30,286 bases of DNA, taken from an uncultured Bacillaceae bacterium. Lineage in GTDB: Bacteria > Bacillota > Bacilli > Bacillales > Caldibacillaceae. Shown in pieces: positions 16,787-25,094 of the stretch (positions are counted from its first letter, which is position 1; every line of letters begins with the position of its first letter). Position numbers and translations under genes: made by a program. Location: contig CALGAD010000060.1 in the NCBI GenBank assembly GCA_937951955.1, positions 1-30,286 on the forward strand, written 5' to 3'. Under the pieces are notes generated by a model that was given only the letters and a program-made list of their open reading frames with translations, made no database searches and was not told the DNA's origin.

Positions 16787-16816
16787 TTGACTTCTGAGTG
16801 CATTGTCATCAATAAT
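16787..16816 (+). promoter_or_regulatory. Candidate promoter of the TetR gene
   Basis: TTGACT (16787-16792) and AATAAT (16811-16816), each five of six to consensus, 18 bases apart, about 80 bp before the start codon. Confidence 0.4.
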
Positions 16817-16898
16817 AGTAAAAACAACATCGATTATTATCATTGCATTTTGCTTGTACAACCTTTGGATAAACTGACTTGAAATCAGGAGGAATAAA

Positions 16899-17483
16899 AT
16901 GTCGCCAAGCAAAACCGATATCCGCGTCGTTCGCACCCGCAAAATGATTATGGAAGCCTTCATTGATCTTTCCCGAAAGAAGGAATTTAAAGATATTACG
17001 ATAAAGGATATAACGGAAGCGGCAATGATTAACCGCTCCACGTTTTACTATCATTTTGAAGATATTTATGATTTATTAGAGAAATCACTGTTTGAAGTAT
17101 TATCGGTCAATTTAAGTAGCAGGCCGTACCGTGAGAGTGAACTAAATGAAGAAATGATTGTGAATATTTTCCTCGCGATTACCGATTTTCAAATGTCGAT
17201 CCATAACCGCTGTTATCGAGGATACGAAGATATCATCGCCCGCATCATTCGCGACCAATTAGAGGTGATTTTTTACAGGGTCTTGAAAAATCAATATAAA
17301 AATGACAATGAACAAACACTGCAAACATTGGCGATCATGTTAAGCTGGGGGGTATATGGTGCTTCCGAAGAATGGCGGCGGAATAGCGAAAAAATTGAAC
17401 CTGAAAAATATATTAAATCCGTTATTCCCTACTTGGCATCTGGCATGATTCGTCATCCTGAAAATGATAGATTTTATAGATGA
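16899..17483 (+). CDS. TetR/AcrR-family transcriptional regulator
   Basis: A 194-residue regulator. The N-terminal DNA-binding domain (about 8-55) has the typical RTRKMIMEAFIDL helix, then KDITIKDITEAAMINRSTFY with the recognition helix ending YYHFEDIYDLLEK. The C-terminal all-helical part is divergent and its ligand is not predictable; the pattern matches TetR proteins with the C-terminal domain common in Bacillus and Lactobacillus. ATG at 16899 is preceded by AGGAGG at seven bases. No obvious target lies on the same strand; the DsbA-family gene upstream ends in a terminator. The palindrome at 15608-15631 is one possible target. A hairpin follows at 17505-17524. Confidence 0.88.
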   Translation: MSPSKTDIRVVRTRKMIMEAFIDLSRKKEFKDITIKDITEAAMINRSTFYYHFEDIYDLLEKSLFEVLSVNLSSRPYRESELNEEMIVNIFLAITDFQMSIHNRCYRGYEDIIARIIRDQLEVIFYRVLKNQYKNDNEQTLQTLAIMLSWGVYGASEEWRRNSEKIEPEKYIKSVIPYLASGMIRHPENDRFYR

Positions 17484-17504
17484 AAAGATGATAAACCAAT
17501 GAAA

Positions 17505-17524
17505 GCTAGCCAAAACTGGCTAGC
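17505..17524. terminator. Hairpin after the TetR gene (weak terminator)
   Basis: Perfect seven-base arms GCTAGCC (17505-17511) and GGCTAGC (17518-17524) with a six-base loop, 22 bp past the TetR stop. Neither strand has a strong T-run, so termination is not certain. Confidence 0.45.
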
Positions 17525-17718
17525 CCTCCTCTATAATCAATCTTCCGACCACAAATAATGCGGATCAGCCTTGTGGACATTTTTTGTGCAAATGTTCAGT
17601 ATTTCATTTGTAGTTTTTAAAAAATAGTATGCTGGCAAATGACGTTTGCTTCTTTCGTCATCTACCGATACAATCACCTCAGTTTAGCCGAAGAATGAAC
17701 AAACTTATATCGCATCAT

Positions 17719-19560
17719 TTAAAATTGATAGATTATCGGAATCACGATCATCATGATGACAAACATGATCGCCATTAACGGTAAACCGGTTTTTAAAAAA
17801 TCACTATATTTAAAGCCTCCTGCTGTCATGACGAGTGCATTCGTCGGGGAAGCAATCGGATTGGCAAAAGGCATTCCCGCGGCGCAAGCGACCGCCATGG
17901 CGAAGGTTAGCGGATTTACACCTAACTCGATGGCGGCATTTATGGCAATCGGCGCAAACAGGACAGCTGTCGCCGTATTGCTCATAAATTGTCCGATGAA
18001 TGCCGTTGCAACATACACTCCGGCCAGAACGGCGAGCGGACCGTAATCTCCTAAAGTTTCAATGAGCGTTTCTGCTATTAATGCCATTCCCCCGGTTTTT
18101 TCAAGAGCGGTACCCATCGGCAACATCCCAGCGATTAAAACGATGCTTTCCCAATTGATTTGCGAATAAAAGTCATCCATATTACGGAGACATCCGGTAA
18201 AAATCATCGCCATCGCAGCAAGAATGACCGGAACAACGGGTGGAAAAATATCCAAAATCATGAGAATAATCATCCCGATTAAAATCGCTAACGCAACCGG
18301 TGCCTTTCCGCTCGCTGCAGCCAGACCTGCAAATTCTTGCGGTTGTCCAACGACAACGACATCACGTGTATCTTGGGCTAAAAATTCTAGTTCGTTCCAG
18401 TATCCCTGTACAAGCAACGCATCGCCAAAACGGAGGCGCAGCTGGGATACATCTTTGAGTAAATATTGCCCTTTGCGATTTACCCCGATGACATTCAAAT
18501 TATATTTTTTTCGAAAACCCGATTCTGTTACAGAGCGATTAATCAAACTGGAATTTGGTGTCAATAATACTTCGACAATCCCGATCGTTTTGGAAACGAG
18601 TTGTTCCGTTTCCGAATGGGGAGAGTAATCTAATTGATAATCAAACACGAATTTATTCACTTGATCAACCGGGCCCTGGATGTATAAAATATCTTCTGCC
18701 TCGATCGTACTGTCAGGTCCGGCCATTTTTTGCTCCAGCGCTCCTGGTAAAAGATGAAGTCCTTCATGTTGTTTCCGCTCGATTTTCAATACGAACAAGC
18801 TGTATTCATCCGGTAAATGCAGGTCTTTTAGTTTGTTCTTCACAAGCGGCGAATGGGCTGGAACAAAAATGCGATGAATCCGCTTTTCCAGATTGTACTG
18901 ATGAAGCAATTGATCCGGTGTTTTCGATGGCCGCTTAACAAATGTTTTCCTTCCTTTTTTGGGAAGTAACGTATTTCTGACTAACAGTAAATAAATTAAC
19001 CCCGCAGAAAAAGCGATAATTCCAAGCGGTGTGATTGTGAAAAATCCTAGCTTCGGGAAGCCATAATCTTGTAAAACTTGACTGATGACCAGGTTGGTCG
19101 GGGTCGAAATTAGAGTCATTAAGCCGGAAAAGCTGGCCCCGTATGCTAACGGAATTAAATATTTTGCAGGACTATTTTTCATATTGGCCGCCAGACTCAT
19201 CACAATCGGTAACATGATGGCGACCGTTCCTGAATTACTGATAAAACAGCCGACAATGGCAACGACGAGCATGATAAGAATAAATAGACGGGTTTCTTTA
19301 TTTCCGGCATATTTTAATAACAATTGACCGGCTTGATCGGCAAGTCCACTGCGCACAATTCCCCCACCGACAACAAATAAACCGGCAAGCATGATCACGG
19401 TCGGATTGGCAAATCCGGCTAAAGCTTCTTGAATATTTAAAATACCGCTAAGTAGAAGTCCTGATAACGCCATGAGCGCCACTAAATCCGGCCGGACTTT
19501 ATTTGTGACAAAGAGAACAATCGCGGCGATTAAAATAGCAAGTGTTATGAATAGTTCCAT
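17719..19560 (-). CDS. SLC13-family permease with two RCK_C-like domains
   Basis: A 613-residue membrane permease of the SLC13/DASS (SAC1-like) type, which moves sulfate, phosphate or dicarboxylates with sodium or protons. Two membrane halves (about 1-200 and 415-613) each carry a substrate loop: NSGTVAIMLP with STPTNLVIS, and NTATAVLFAP with ASPTNALVM. Between them sits a soluble insert with two regions (about 225-305 and 323-393) that read as TrkA_C/RCK_C-like ligand-binding domains, e.g. GDALLVQG. In other transporters RCK_C domains bind cyclic-di-AMP or other ligands. The frame opens at GTG 19573-19575, but AAGGATG precedes ATG at 19558-19560. It is divergent from the CBS-ACT gene. Ligand and transported ion are inferred only by family. 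Confidence 0.87.
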   Translation of the reverse strand: MELFITLAILIAAIVLFVTNKVRPDLVALMALSGLLLSGILNIQEALAGFANPTVIMLAGLFVVGGGIVRSGLADQAGQLLLKYAGNKETRLFILIMLVVAIVGCFISNSGTVAIMLPIVMSLAANMKNSPAKYLIPLAYGASFSGLMTLISTPTNLVISQVLQDYGFPKLGFFTITPLGIIAFSAGLIYLLLVRNTLLPKKGRKTFVKRPSKTPDQLLHQYNLEKRIHRIFVPAHSPLVKNKLKDLHLPDEYSLFVLKIERKQHEGLHLLPGALEQKMAGPDSTIEAEDILYIQGPVDQVNKFVFDYQLDYSPHSETEQLVSKTIGIVEVLLTPNSSLINRSVTESGFRKKYNLNVIGVNRKGQYLLKDVSQLRLRFGDALLVQGYWNELEFLAQDTRDVVVVGQPQEFAGLAAASGKAPVALAILIGMIILMILDIFPPVVPVILAAMAMIFTGCLRNMDDFYSQINWESIVLIAGMLPMGTALEKTGGMALIAETLIETLGDYGPLAVLAGVYVATAFIGQFMSNTATAVLFAPIAINAAIELGVNPLTFAMAVACAAGMPFANPIASPTNALVMTAGGFKYSDFLKTGLPLMAIMFVIMMIVIPIIYQF

Positions 19561-19790
19561 ACTTTCATCCTTCACTAAAAGTATTCTCTCCCTTATATTA
19601 CCTTATTTCTCTGAAAATCCAACCGATTTCCGCCAATTCATTCAGAGTGTGCCTATTTTTCGTTCCCTATATAAGCAAAAGAATAAATTTATTTCATTTT
19701 TGACTATTTTATTAACATTTCCGCAAGAATTTCATATGTTAATGGAGTTGTAAATATATATAACAAAGAGGTTGGAAGGGAGGGATTCGT

Positions 19791-20408
19791 TTGATAATCA
19801 AAAACCACTATATTCAAAAATCTGACGTAAAATATGTAACCGAAGATTTTTCCATATTAGAAGCTCGCGAGTTTCTAGAAAAAACGGGTTTTCGCTGTGT
19901 GCCAATTTTGGACAAAAGTAAAACATACTTCGTAGGAAACGTATATGAAATTGACACGTACAAGTATAAAGGTTCTCTGGAAGATCCGGTTACAAACATA
20001 GCGAAAAATAATAAGGACTTCGTTCATGAACATGATCCGTTTTTTCGCATCTTTTTCACAATCCGGAAATTACCCTTTTTAGCCGTCCTGGATGAAGACG
20101 ATGAATTTGTCGGTATATTAACCCATTCCATTGTGATGGACGTGGCTGAAGATGCCTTCGGAGTGCGAGCAAAAGGCTATTCAATTACGATCGGAACATA
20201 TGATTTCCAGAATACATTGAAAAGAATTTCTGAAATCGTCAGCAAGTATTCCTCCATTCAAACTTTAATCACCTTATACAGTGAAGATTTTGTCCGACAA
20301 ATCGTGTTAACTCTACCGGAACAAACAGAAAAAGAAACGGTGGATGTAATCATCAAAGAGCTTACTGAAGCGAAATACTCCATCGTTCATGTCGAAAAAT
20401 TAAAATAA
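19791..20408 (+). CDS. CBS-CBS-ACT protein, CbpA-like cyclic-di-AMP-binding candidate
   Basis: A 205-residue soluble protein. Two CBS motifs occur at about 5-60 (LEKTGFRCVPILD, VGNVYEID) and 70-125 (RKLPFLAVLDEDDEFVGILTHSIVM), followed by an ACT-like domain at about 135-203 (RISEIVSKYSSIQTLITLY ... IVHVEKL). This order and length fit the CbpA protein of Listeria, described as a cyclic-di-AMP-binding protein, better than the shorter two-CBS DarB/YkuL. The start is TTG at 19791-19793 with GGGAGGG seven bases before it. It is divergent from the SLC13 permease and ends in a strong terminator. Binding of c-di-AMP is by family analogy. Confidence 0.75.
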   Translation: MIIKNHYIQKSDVKYVTEDFSILEAREFLEKTGFRCVPILDKSKTYFVGNVYEIDTYKYKGSLEDPVTNIAKNNKDFVHEHDPFFRIFFTIRKLPFLAVLDEDDEFVGILTHSIVMDVAEDAFGVRAKGYSITIGTYDFQNTLKRISEIVSKYSSIQTLITLYSEDFVRQIVLTLPEQTEKETVDVIIKELTEAKYSIVHVEKLK

Positions 20409-20439
20409 ACGAATAACGAACAATAGAAATCAAAGCATA

Positions 20440-20472
20440 AAGAAACGGTTTCGCCTTCAAATGCGAAACCGT
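20440..20472. terminator. Bidirectional intrinsic terminator
   Basis: Perfect ten-base arms ACGGTTTCGC (20445-20454) and GCGAAACCGT (20463-20472) with an eight-base loop. It separates the convergent CBS-ACT gene and the zinc-ribbon gene; the T-rich side faces the minus strand. Confidence 0.85.
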
Positions 20473-20496
20473 AAACTTCCAAATTTTATTCCAAAC

Positions 20497-20652
20497 TCAA
20501 GATGTTTTCCCGAGTTTTTCCACGACTTTTTTATACAATTCTTCACATTCTTTACTACACCAATTTCTCCAAAACCTGGCTGTAGACTGACTGACAACAT
20601 AATGGGAATTACAATAGGCACATCTGGAAACAACCCGCTTTAGCTTTGCCAT
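20497..20652 (-). CDS. 51-residue zinc-ribbon-like protein
   Basis: A small basic protein of 51 residues with Cys pairs CAYC (C11, C14) and CSKEC (C32, C36), spaced for a single zinc-binding knuckle; the second half is a charged helix (ELYKKVVEKLGKT). GGGGG lies eight bases before the ATG and a terminator follows. The spacing resembles short zinc-beta-ribbon proteins (e.g. the DUF2116/Yhfg-like class), but I do not assign a known family. A cre-like 13/14 match (20677-20690) lies just upstream, so it may be under CcpA control. Nucleic-acid binding is a reasonable guess from charge and zinc, but unsupported. Confidence 0.7.
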   Translation of the reverse strand: MAKLKRVVSRCAYCNSHYVVSQSTARFWRNWCSKECEELYKKVVEKLGKTS

Positions 20653-20676
20653 CGTTGGAGCCCCCTCTTTTATAAT

Positions 20677-20690
20677 TTAAAGCGCTTACA
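20677..20690. promoter_or_regulatory. Candidate cre (CcpA) site
   Basis: TGTAAGCGCTTTAA on the minus strand agrees with TGWNANCGNTNWCA at 13 of 14 positions, failing only at position 13. It is 25 bp upstream of the zinc-ribbon gene start, over or beside its promoter, where CcpA binding usually represses. Confidence 0.55.
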
Positions 20691-20841
20691 TTTACTCGAA
20701 AATAATCAATAACTTAACATGATAAGCTCTATCTTTTCCCGAGGGGGGTATCGGATATAAATTTATGTCCCCATATTTATTTTACTATATTTATATAGAA
20801 ATTCCAATATAAAGTACGTTGCTCACAAACCGTTTTACGAA

Positions 20842-20866
20842 TAAAAAAAGCCCCATGTTCTGGGGC
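20842..20866 (-). terminator. Intrinsic terminator of htpG
   Basis: Six-base arms GCCCCA/TGGGGC (20850-20855, 20861-20866) and a run of seven T on the minus strand, 8 bp past the htpG stop. Confidence 0.88.
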
Positions 20867-20873
20867 AAATCGT

Positions 20874-22757
20874 TTAAGGAACCATGACTTTACATACATC
20901 ATGTGTAAATTGAACGGGATCTTCCAGCGGCAGTCCCTCAATCAGGCAGGCCTGGTTGTACAGAATGTTCGTATAAAGCTCGAATTTTTCTTTATCTGTT
21001 CCATGGACGGCCTGCAGTGCTTTAAAGACTTCATGATTCGTATTAATCTCCAGCACTTTTTCCGCCTTGACTCCCGGGTTATTCGGCATGGAACGCAACA
21101 CTTTTTCCATTTCAATTGTAATTTCTCCTTCGGTTGCAAAACAAACCGGGTGCGTCTTGAGGCGGCGGGATGCCTTGACATTTTTGACTTTATCGCCCAA
21201 TACTTTTTTCATATCACTGAAAAGAGCTTTATATGCTTGATCATCTTCTTCGGCTTTTTTCTTCATCTCTTCATCTTCTAAACCGAGATCGCTTGATTCA
21301 ACATTGCGGAATTCCTTGCCATCGTAATCCCTGAGCATTTTGATCGCAAATTCATCAACGTCATCCGTGAAATACAGAATATCATAACCTTGATCCCGGA
21401 CAAGTTCCGTTTTCGGCAATTTATCAATGCGCTCAATCGTCTCGCCGGTTGCATAATAAATATATTTTTGTCCTTCTTCCATACGTTCACAATACTCTTT
21501 TAATGTAATAAGCTTTTTCTCTTTCGATGAATAGAAAAGAAGCAAATCTTGTAAATCGTCTTTATGGGCGCCAAAATCTTGATAAACTCCATATTTTAAT
21601 TGACGACCAAATTCTTTGAAGAATTTTTCGTATGTTTCCCGATCATTTTTCAATAGATTGGTTAATTCTCTTTTAATTTTGTTCTTTATATTTTTCGCGA
21701 TAAAGCGGAGCTGGTTGTCATGCTGTAACATCTCCCGCGAAATATTTAAAGAAATATCCTCGGAGTCTACGATCCCCCGGACAAAACTGAAATAATCCGG
21801 CAAGAGTTCCGCGCATTTTTCCATGATGAGTACACCATTGGAATAAAGTTCAAGCCCTTTTTCATAATCTGCTGTATAGTAATTGAAAGGCGCCTGCTCT
21901 GGAATAAATAAAATCGCGTTATAACGGACGGTTCCATCGATGTTGAGATGGATGTATTTCAACGGTTTGCCAAAGCCGTAATGCTTTTCTTGATAAAAAT
22001 TCTCGTAATCTTCGTCTTTCAATTCATTTTTATTTTTCTTCCAGATCGGAACCATGCTGTTAATAATTTCTTCTTCTGTATATTCCACAGTTTCCTTACT
22101 ATCATCATCTTTCGGTTTATATTTGGTGACGTCCATTTTAATCGGGTAACGAATAAAGTCCGAGTACTTTTTAATAATTTCCCGGAGACGCCATTCTTCA
22201 AGAAATTCATCGTAATTTTCGTCTTCGGTATTCTCTTTTAATTTCAAAATCACTTCTGTCCCGACCGTTTCTTTTTCAGCCGGCTCAATCGTAAATCCAT
22301 CGGATCCGGAGGATTCCCATTTGTATGCCTGATCACTGCCAAAGGCCTTACTAATAACGGTGACGACATCACTGACCATAAAAGCGGAGTAAAAGCCGAC
22401 ACCAAATTGACCGATAATATCGTAGCCTTCTTTCATTTCATGTTCGTTTTTAAATTGGAAAGAACCGCTTTTCGCAATGGTGCCGAGGTTCGTCTCCAGT
22501 TCTTCCTTCGTCATACCGATACCGGTATCTATCACTTTTAACAGACGATTTTCTTTATCCGTTTCAATTTTTATGTAATAATCGTCGGGATTAAAGGAAA
22601 TCGACTCATCCGTTAACGCTTTGTAATAAATTTTATCAATCGCATCACTGGAGTTTGAAATTAATTCCCGTAAAAAAACTTCTTTCTTCGAATAAACAGA
22701 GTGAATCATCAGGTCAAGGAGTCGTTTCGATTCAGCCTGGAACTCTTTCTTTTTCAT
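20874..22757 (-). CDS. htpG: Hsp90-family chaperone HtpG
   Basis: A 627-residue cytosolic ATP-dependent chaperone. The GHKL ATPase domain shows RELISNSSDAIDK (ATP-binding Glu and Asn), DTGIGMTKEEL, and the lid GQFGVGFYSAFMV; the middle domain has LNISREMLQ with the catalytic Arg, and the C-terminal dimerisation part contains KTHPVCFATEGEITIEME. Length is normal. The open frame begins eight codons earlier with TTG, but AGGAGGAG is inside it; ATG at 22755-22757 has the correct spacing. The gene has a good promoter (TTGACA/TAAAAT) overlapped by a CIRCE operator, pointing to HrcA control, unlike htpG of B. subtilis, which is not in the HrcA regulon. Confidence 0.97.
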   Translation of the reverse strand: MKKKEFQAESKRLLDLMIHSVYSKKEVFLRELISNSSDAIDKIYYKALTDESISFNPDDYYIKIETDKENRLLKVIDTGIGMTKEELETNLGTIAKSGSFQFKNEHEMKEGYDIIGQFGVGFYSAFMVSDVVTVISKAFGSDQAYKWESSGSDGFTIEPAEKETVGTEVILKLKENTEDENYDEFLEEWRLREIIKKYSDFIRYPIKMDVTKYKPKDDDSKETVEYTEEEIINSMVPIWKKNKNELKDEDYENFYQEKHYGFGKPLKYIHLNIDGTVRYNAILFIPEQAPFNYYTADYEKGLELYSNGVLIMEKCAELLPDYFSFVRGIVDSEDISLNISREMLQHDNQLRFIAKNIKNKIKRELTNLLKNDRETYEKFFKEFGRQLKYGVYQDFGAHKDDLQDLLLFYSSKEKKLITLKEYCERMEEGQKYIYYATGETIERIDKLPKTELVRDQGYDILYFTDDVDEFAIKMLRDYDGKEFRNVESSDLGLEDEEMKKKAEEDDQAYKALFSDMKKVLGDKVKNVKASRRLKTHPVCFATEGEITIEMEKVLRSMPNNPGVKAEKVLEINTNHEVFKALQAVHGTDKEKFELYTNILYNQACLIEGLPLEDPVQFTHDVCKVMVP

Positions 22758-22784
22758 AAACACTCTCCTCCTTACTAACAATTA

Positions 22785-22811
22785 TTAGCACTTAACAAAT
22801 TTGAGTGCTAA
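22785..22811. promoter_or_regulatory. CIRCE operator (HrcA site) upstream of htpG
   Basis: Half-sites TTAGCACTT (22785-22793) and GAGTGCTAA (22803-22811) are nine bases apart, the exact CIRCE spacing. Only one of the 18 half-site bases departs from TTAGCACTC-N9-GAGTGCTAA. It lies between the -10 and the ribosome binding site of htpG, a repressing position. Confidence 0.9.
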
Positions 22812-22819
22812 CCAATATT

Positions 22820-22849
22820 ATTTTAATAATATATTAAAAAACCTGTCAA
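22820..22849 (-). promoter_or_regulatory. Sigma-A promoter of htpG
   Basis: Minus-strand TTGACA (22844-22849) and TAAAAT (22820-22825), 18 bases apart, immediately upstream of CIRCE. Confidence 0.75.
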
Positions 22850-22861
22850 TACAGCGCCTGT

Positions 22862-22898
22862 TCTGGAAAAAGAAAAACAACCAGGCCAGTCTGGTTGT
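22862..22898 (-). terminator. Intrinsic terminator of the NRDE gene
   Basis: Perfect eight-base arms (22877-22884 and 22891-22898) with six-base loop and T-rich tail on the minus strand, 22 bp past the NRDE stop. Confidence 0.88.
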
Positions 22899-22920
22899 CT
22901 TTCTAAAAATTTTAGGTGAG

Positions 22921-23664
22921 TCAATCAATCGCAAATTGAAATTCCTTCGTTGTCTCACCTTTTTCAATAAATATTACTTCCCGATCCGAGATGAGTAAAA
23001 CCGTAGAGCTTCTCGTACCGTAACCGTCCATTTGAATATATAGTGGCGAAAGCGCCCGCTCGAGTTCAAAAGGTATACCGGTATCCGGTAACTTTTCATC
23101 CGGAAACGGTTCTGCATCCGATAAGATATGAAACAGTTGGGGAATCATTTTTTCTACTGGCAGGTGCAATGCCTGTTCCAGTCCCTTTTTCCCCTTTTCC
23201 ACTTTCGGCCAGGGGGTATCCAATAAATGATTGCTTAAGCCGTAAATTCCTGGTTTAAGCGATAACCTTTCCCTGCTGCGGTTAGAGTAATAATAGAGCC
23301 TGTCGGCATCTCCGATTAATAAATTATAGCCTGGATATAAATCTCTCCTATCATCCAACATCTTGATAAATGTTTCGGGGTGACGACTGTCCGTTAAGGC
23401 CTGGACAACGAGCTCACCGCGGGATCGTTTTCCTTCCGTTGATTCGGAAAAATCCCGGTAATTCGTCAGAGCACTAAATCGCCCTTCTTTTGTGACACCC
23501 ATCCATGTTCCCATTTTTTCCAAATCACGACCGGCAAGAATATTCGGATGATCCTCCCAAAAATGCGCAGGAGCGGTTTTACGTTTATATTCTTCATCGC
23601 GGTTTGCCGCAACAATTAATGGATATTGCGGATGAACTTTATAAGCAAATAATATGAGACACAT
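22921..23664 (-). CDS. NRDE-family protein (TANGO2-like)
   Basis: A 247-residue protein of the NRDE/TANGO2 family, here starting at MCLILFAYK. The family motif N21-R22-D23-E24 is followed by E-Y-x-R-x-T-A-P-A-x-F-W; then ILAGRDLEKMGTWMGV and RFSALTNYRD, both typical, and NLLIGD, YGLSNH and TRSSTVLLI further on. Cys2 after the start Met is the conserved residue of these Ntn-like proteins. The biochemical activity of bacterial NRDE proteins is not established; animal TANGO2 is linked to haem or lipid handling. The frame extends back to 23781, but M-C is the usual start; GTG at 23671-23673 with AAGG upstream is another candidate. It is divergent from the PAP2 gene. Confidence 0.85.
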   Translation of the reverse strand: MCLILFAYKVHPQYPLIVAANRDEEYKRKTAPAHFWEDHPNILAGRDLEKMGTWMGVTKEGRFSALTNYRDFSESTEGKRSRGELVVQALTDSRHPETFIKMLDDRRDLYPGYNLLIGDADRLYYYSNRSRERLSLKPGIYGLSNHLLDTPWPKVEKGKKGLEQALHLPVEKMIPQLFHILSDAEPFPDEKLPDTGIPFELERALSPLYIQMDGYGTRSSTVLLISDREVIFIEKGETTKEFQFAID

Positions 23665-23870
23665 TATGTTCACACTACCTTCTGTCATTTCTTCTCTTAG
23701 TTTAGCAAAATACCGAATGTTTTCCCATTCTTCTGAATGGAAAATCGTTTGCTTGCTTTTTTTCTGAGTATTCCTTCCCACGATTTTACGGAAACTTTAC
23801 AATTTTTTAGCGTAAAACAGTTTACACGCCTGGAAAATTCCTGTATCTTTGTGCTAAGGAGTTGTTGTAC

Positions 23871-24419
23871 GTGTTGAAATATGTCGGCTATTTATATGAA
23901 TTTGACTGTCAGCTGTTCCGAAAAATCAACGGGAAATTTCCATCCAAACGGTTAAATCGTTTTTTCTCTACAATCACTCATATGGGCGGGGCGATTTTTA
24001 CCACCTGCACCACTTTGTTATTAATCTTGCTAACAACCAATCAATGGAAACTCGTTTCCATCGCCAGCGGTCTTGCTTTAGCCATCAGCTCGATACCGGT
24101 TTTCTTCGTAAAGAAAATTTTACGCAGGCAGCGACCGTATTTAGTTTTAGAAGAAATTTTCGTTACTGATAAACCGTTAAAAGATCATTCTTTCCCATCG
24201 GGACATACAACAGCTATTTTCTCGTTAATTATTCCATTTATTTGTATGAATCCAATACTATTGTTTGCTCTTCTCCCCATCGGCATTTCCGTCGGTTTAT
24301 CAAGAATTTACCTAGGGCTCCATTATCCGTCGGATGTGTTAGTCGGTGCGATATTAGGCAGTGTTACCGGCTATTTCACGTTTACATTGATGATGACTAA
24401 ATTTTTCATATTCTTTTAA
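23871..24419 (+). CDS. PAP2-superfamily membrane phosphatase
   Basis: About 182 residues with five to six membrane spans. The three PAP2 motifs are present: K-x6-R-P (KKILRRQRP), P-S-G-H, and S-R-x5-H-x3-D (SRIYLGLHYPSD), with the two catalytic histidines and the Asp. Such proteins dephosphorylate lipid phosphates or undecaprenyl pyrophosphate with the active site facing outward. The frame begins with TTG at 23862; AAGGAG ends at 23861, so GTG at 23871 (nine bases) is preferred. No terminator is evident before the decayed lipoprotein gene downstream. Substrate (phosphatidylglycerophosphate-like lipid or undecaprenyl pyrophosphate) is uncertain. Confidence 0.88.
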   Translation: MLKYVGYLYEFDCQLFRKINGKFPSKRLNRFFSTITHMGGAIFTTCTTLLLILLTTNQWKLVSIASGLALAISSIPVFFVKKILRRQRPYLVLEEIFVTDKPLKDHSFPSGHTTAIFSLIIPFICMNPILLFALLPIGISVGLSRIYLGLHYPSDVLVGAILGSVTGYFTFTLMMTKFFIFF

Positions 24420-24514
24420 ATTCATAGAAACCCACTGATCGATGCTTTTTCATCAATCTTTCGATAAGTTCATTCATATGTTTGTTGGTGATTAGGATTT
24501 AGGAAGTGAATCTT

Positions 24515-24972
24515 TTGCGAAATATTTTTCTCGTAAGTTACACTTTATTATTTCTAATCTTGGGTTGTCAACCGGAGGATAACTTTACTTGGCATGAGAA
24601 AAGAAGAGGCAATAAAAATTGGACTCCAACTAAAAGGACTTGATGAAGCAGCCATTTTAGCTGTCAAAAATTTCGTAAGGAAACTATGATTTTTTTTAAA
24701 AGATGATGTGCTAGGTGTTGCCAATTTCGTCAGTAATACTAAAGGATATCACTAGTTTAGAAACTCACCGTATTTTTCTTTTGAAATCGAAGGTAATCTT
24801 CCCTTCACTTACCATGAATTTTTTTGAACACATATTCAGGTCAGGAAGTACCAATTTTGTATGGTAAAGTTTTTAATCCTAAAATCACAAATTTTCAACT
24901 TCCTGAAGTAATTACGGAAAAAATATAAAATTTGACGGTAATGCAGATTGGTTTTATAAGCTCTTTCAATAA
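24515..24972 (+). pseudogene. Decayed lipoprotein gene
   Basis: GGAAGTGA and TTG at 24515 open a clear lipoprotein signal peptide, MRNIFLV...LILGC with the lipobox LGC, and then the frame breaks near ACTTGGCATGAG. The coherent protein text continues across frames: MRKEEAIKIGLQLKG...AILAVKNFV, then FFLKDDVLGVANFVSNTKGY, FSFEIEGNLPFTYHE, GQEVPILYGKVFNPKITN and finally NIKFDGNADWFYKLFQ ending at 24972. At least four frameshifts or stops occur in about 450 bases, so this is decay, not a sequencing error. The intact protein would be about 150 residues, secreted and lipid-anchored. I do not recognise its family. Confidence 0.75.
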
Positions 24973-25012
24973 CCATCTATTTATATGGCACTGTGAAATG
25001 TTGATAATGCTG

Positions 25013-25052
25013 AAAAACAGACCGACCTAAGATATGGATGGTCTGTTTTTTC
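25013..25052 (+). terminator. Intrinsic terminator after the decayed lipoprotein gene
   Basis: Nine-base arms (25015-25023 and 25040-25048) with a 16-base loop, followed by TTT and CTTAT. It isolates the Sir2 gene from upstream transcription. Confidence 0.8.
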
Positions 25053-25094
25053 TTATAGTATACTAATAGTAGTACAATCAGGAGTGTGATTCAG

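Noticed and set aside
16655..16882. 75-codon frame between the DsbA-family and TetR genes
   Set aside because: It starts within the terminator region and covers the TetR promoter; no convincing ribosome binding site.
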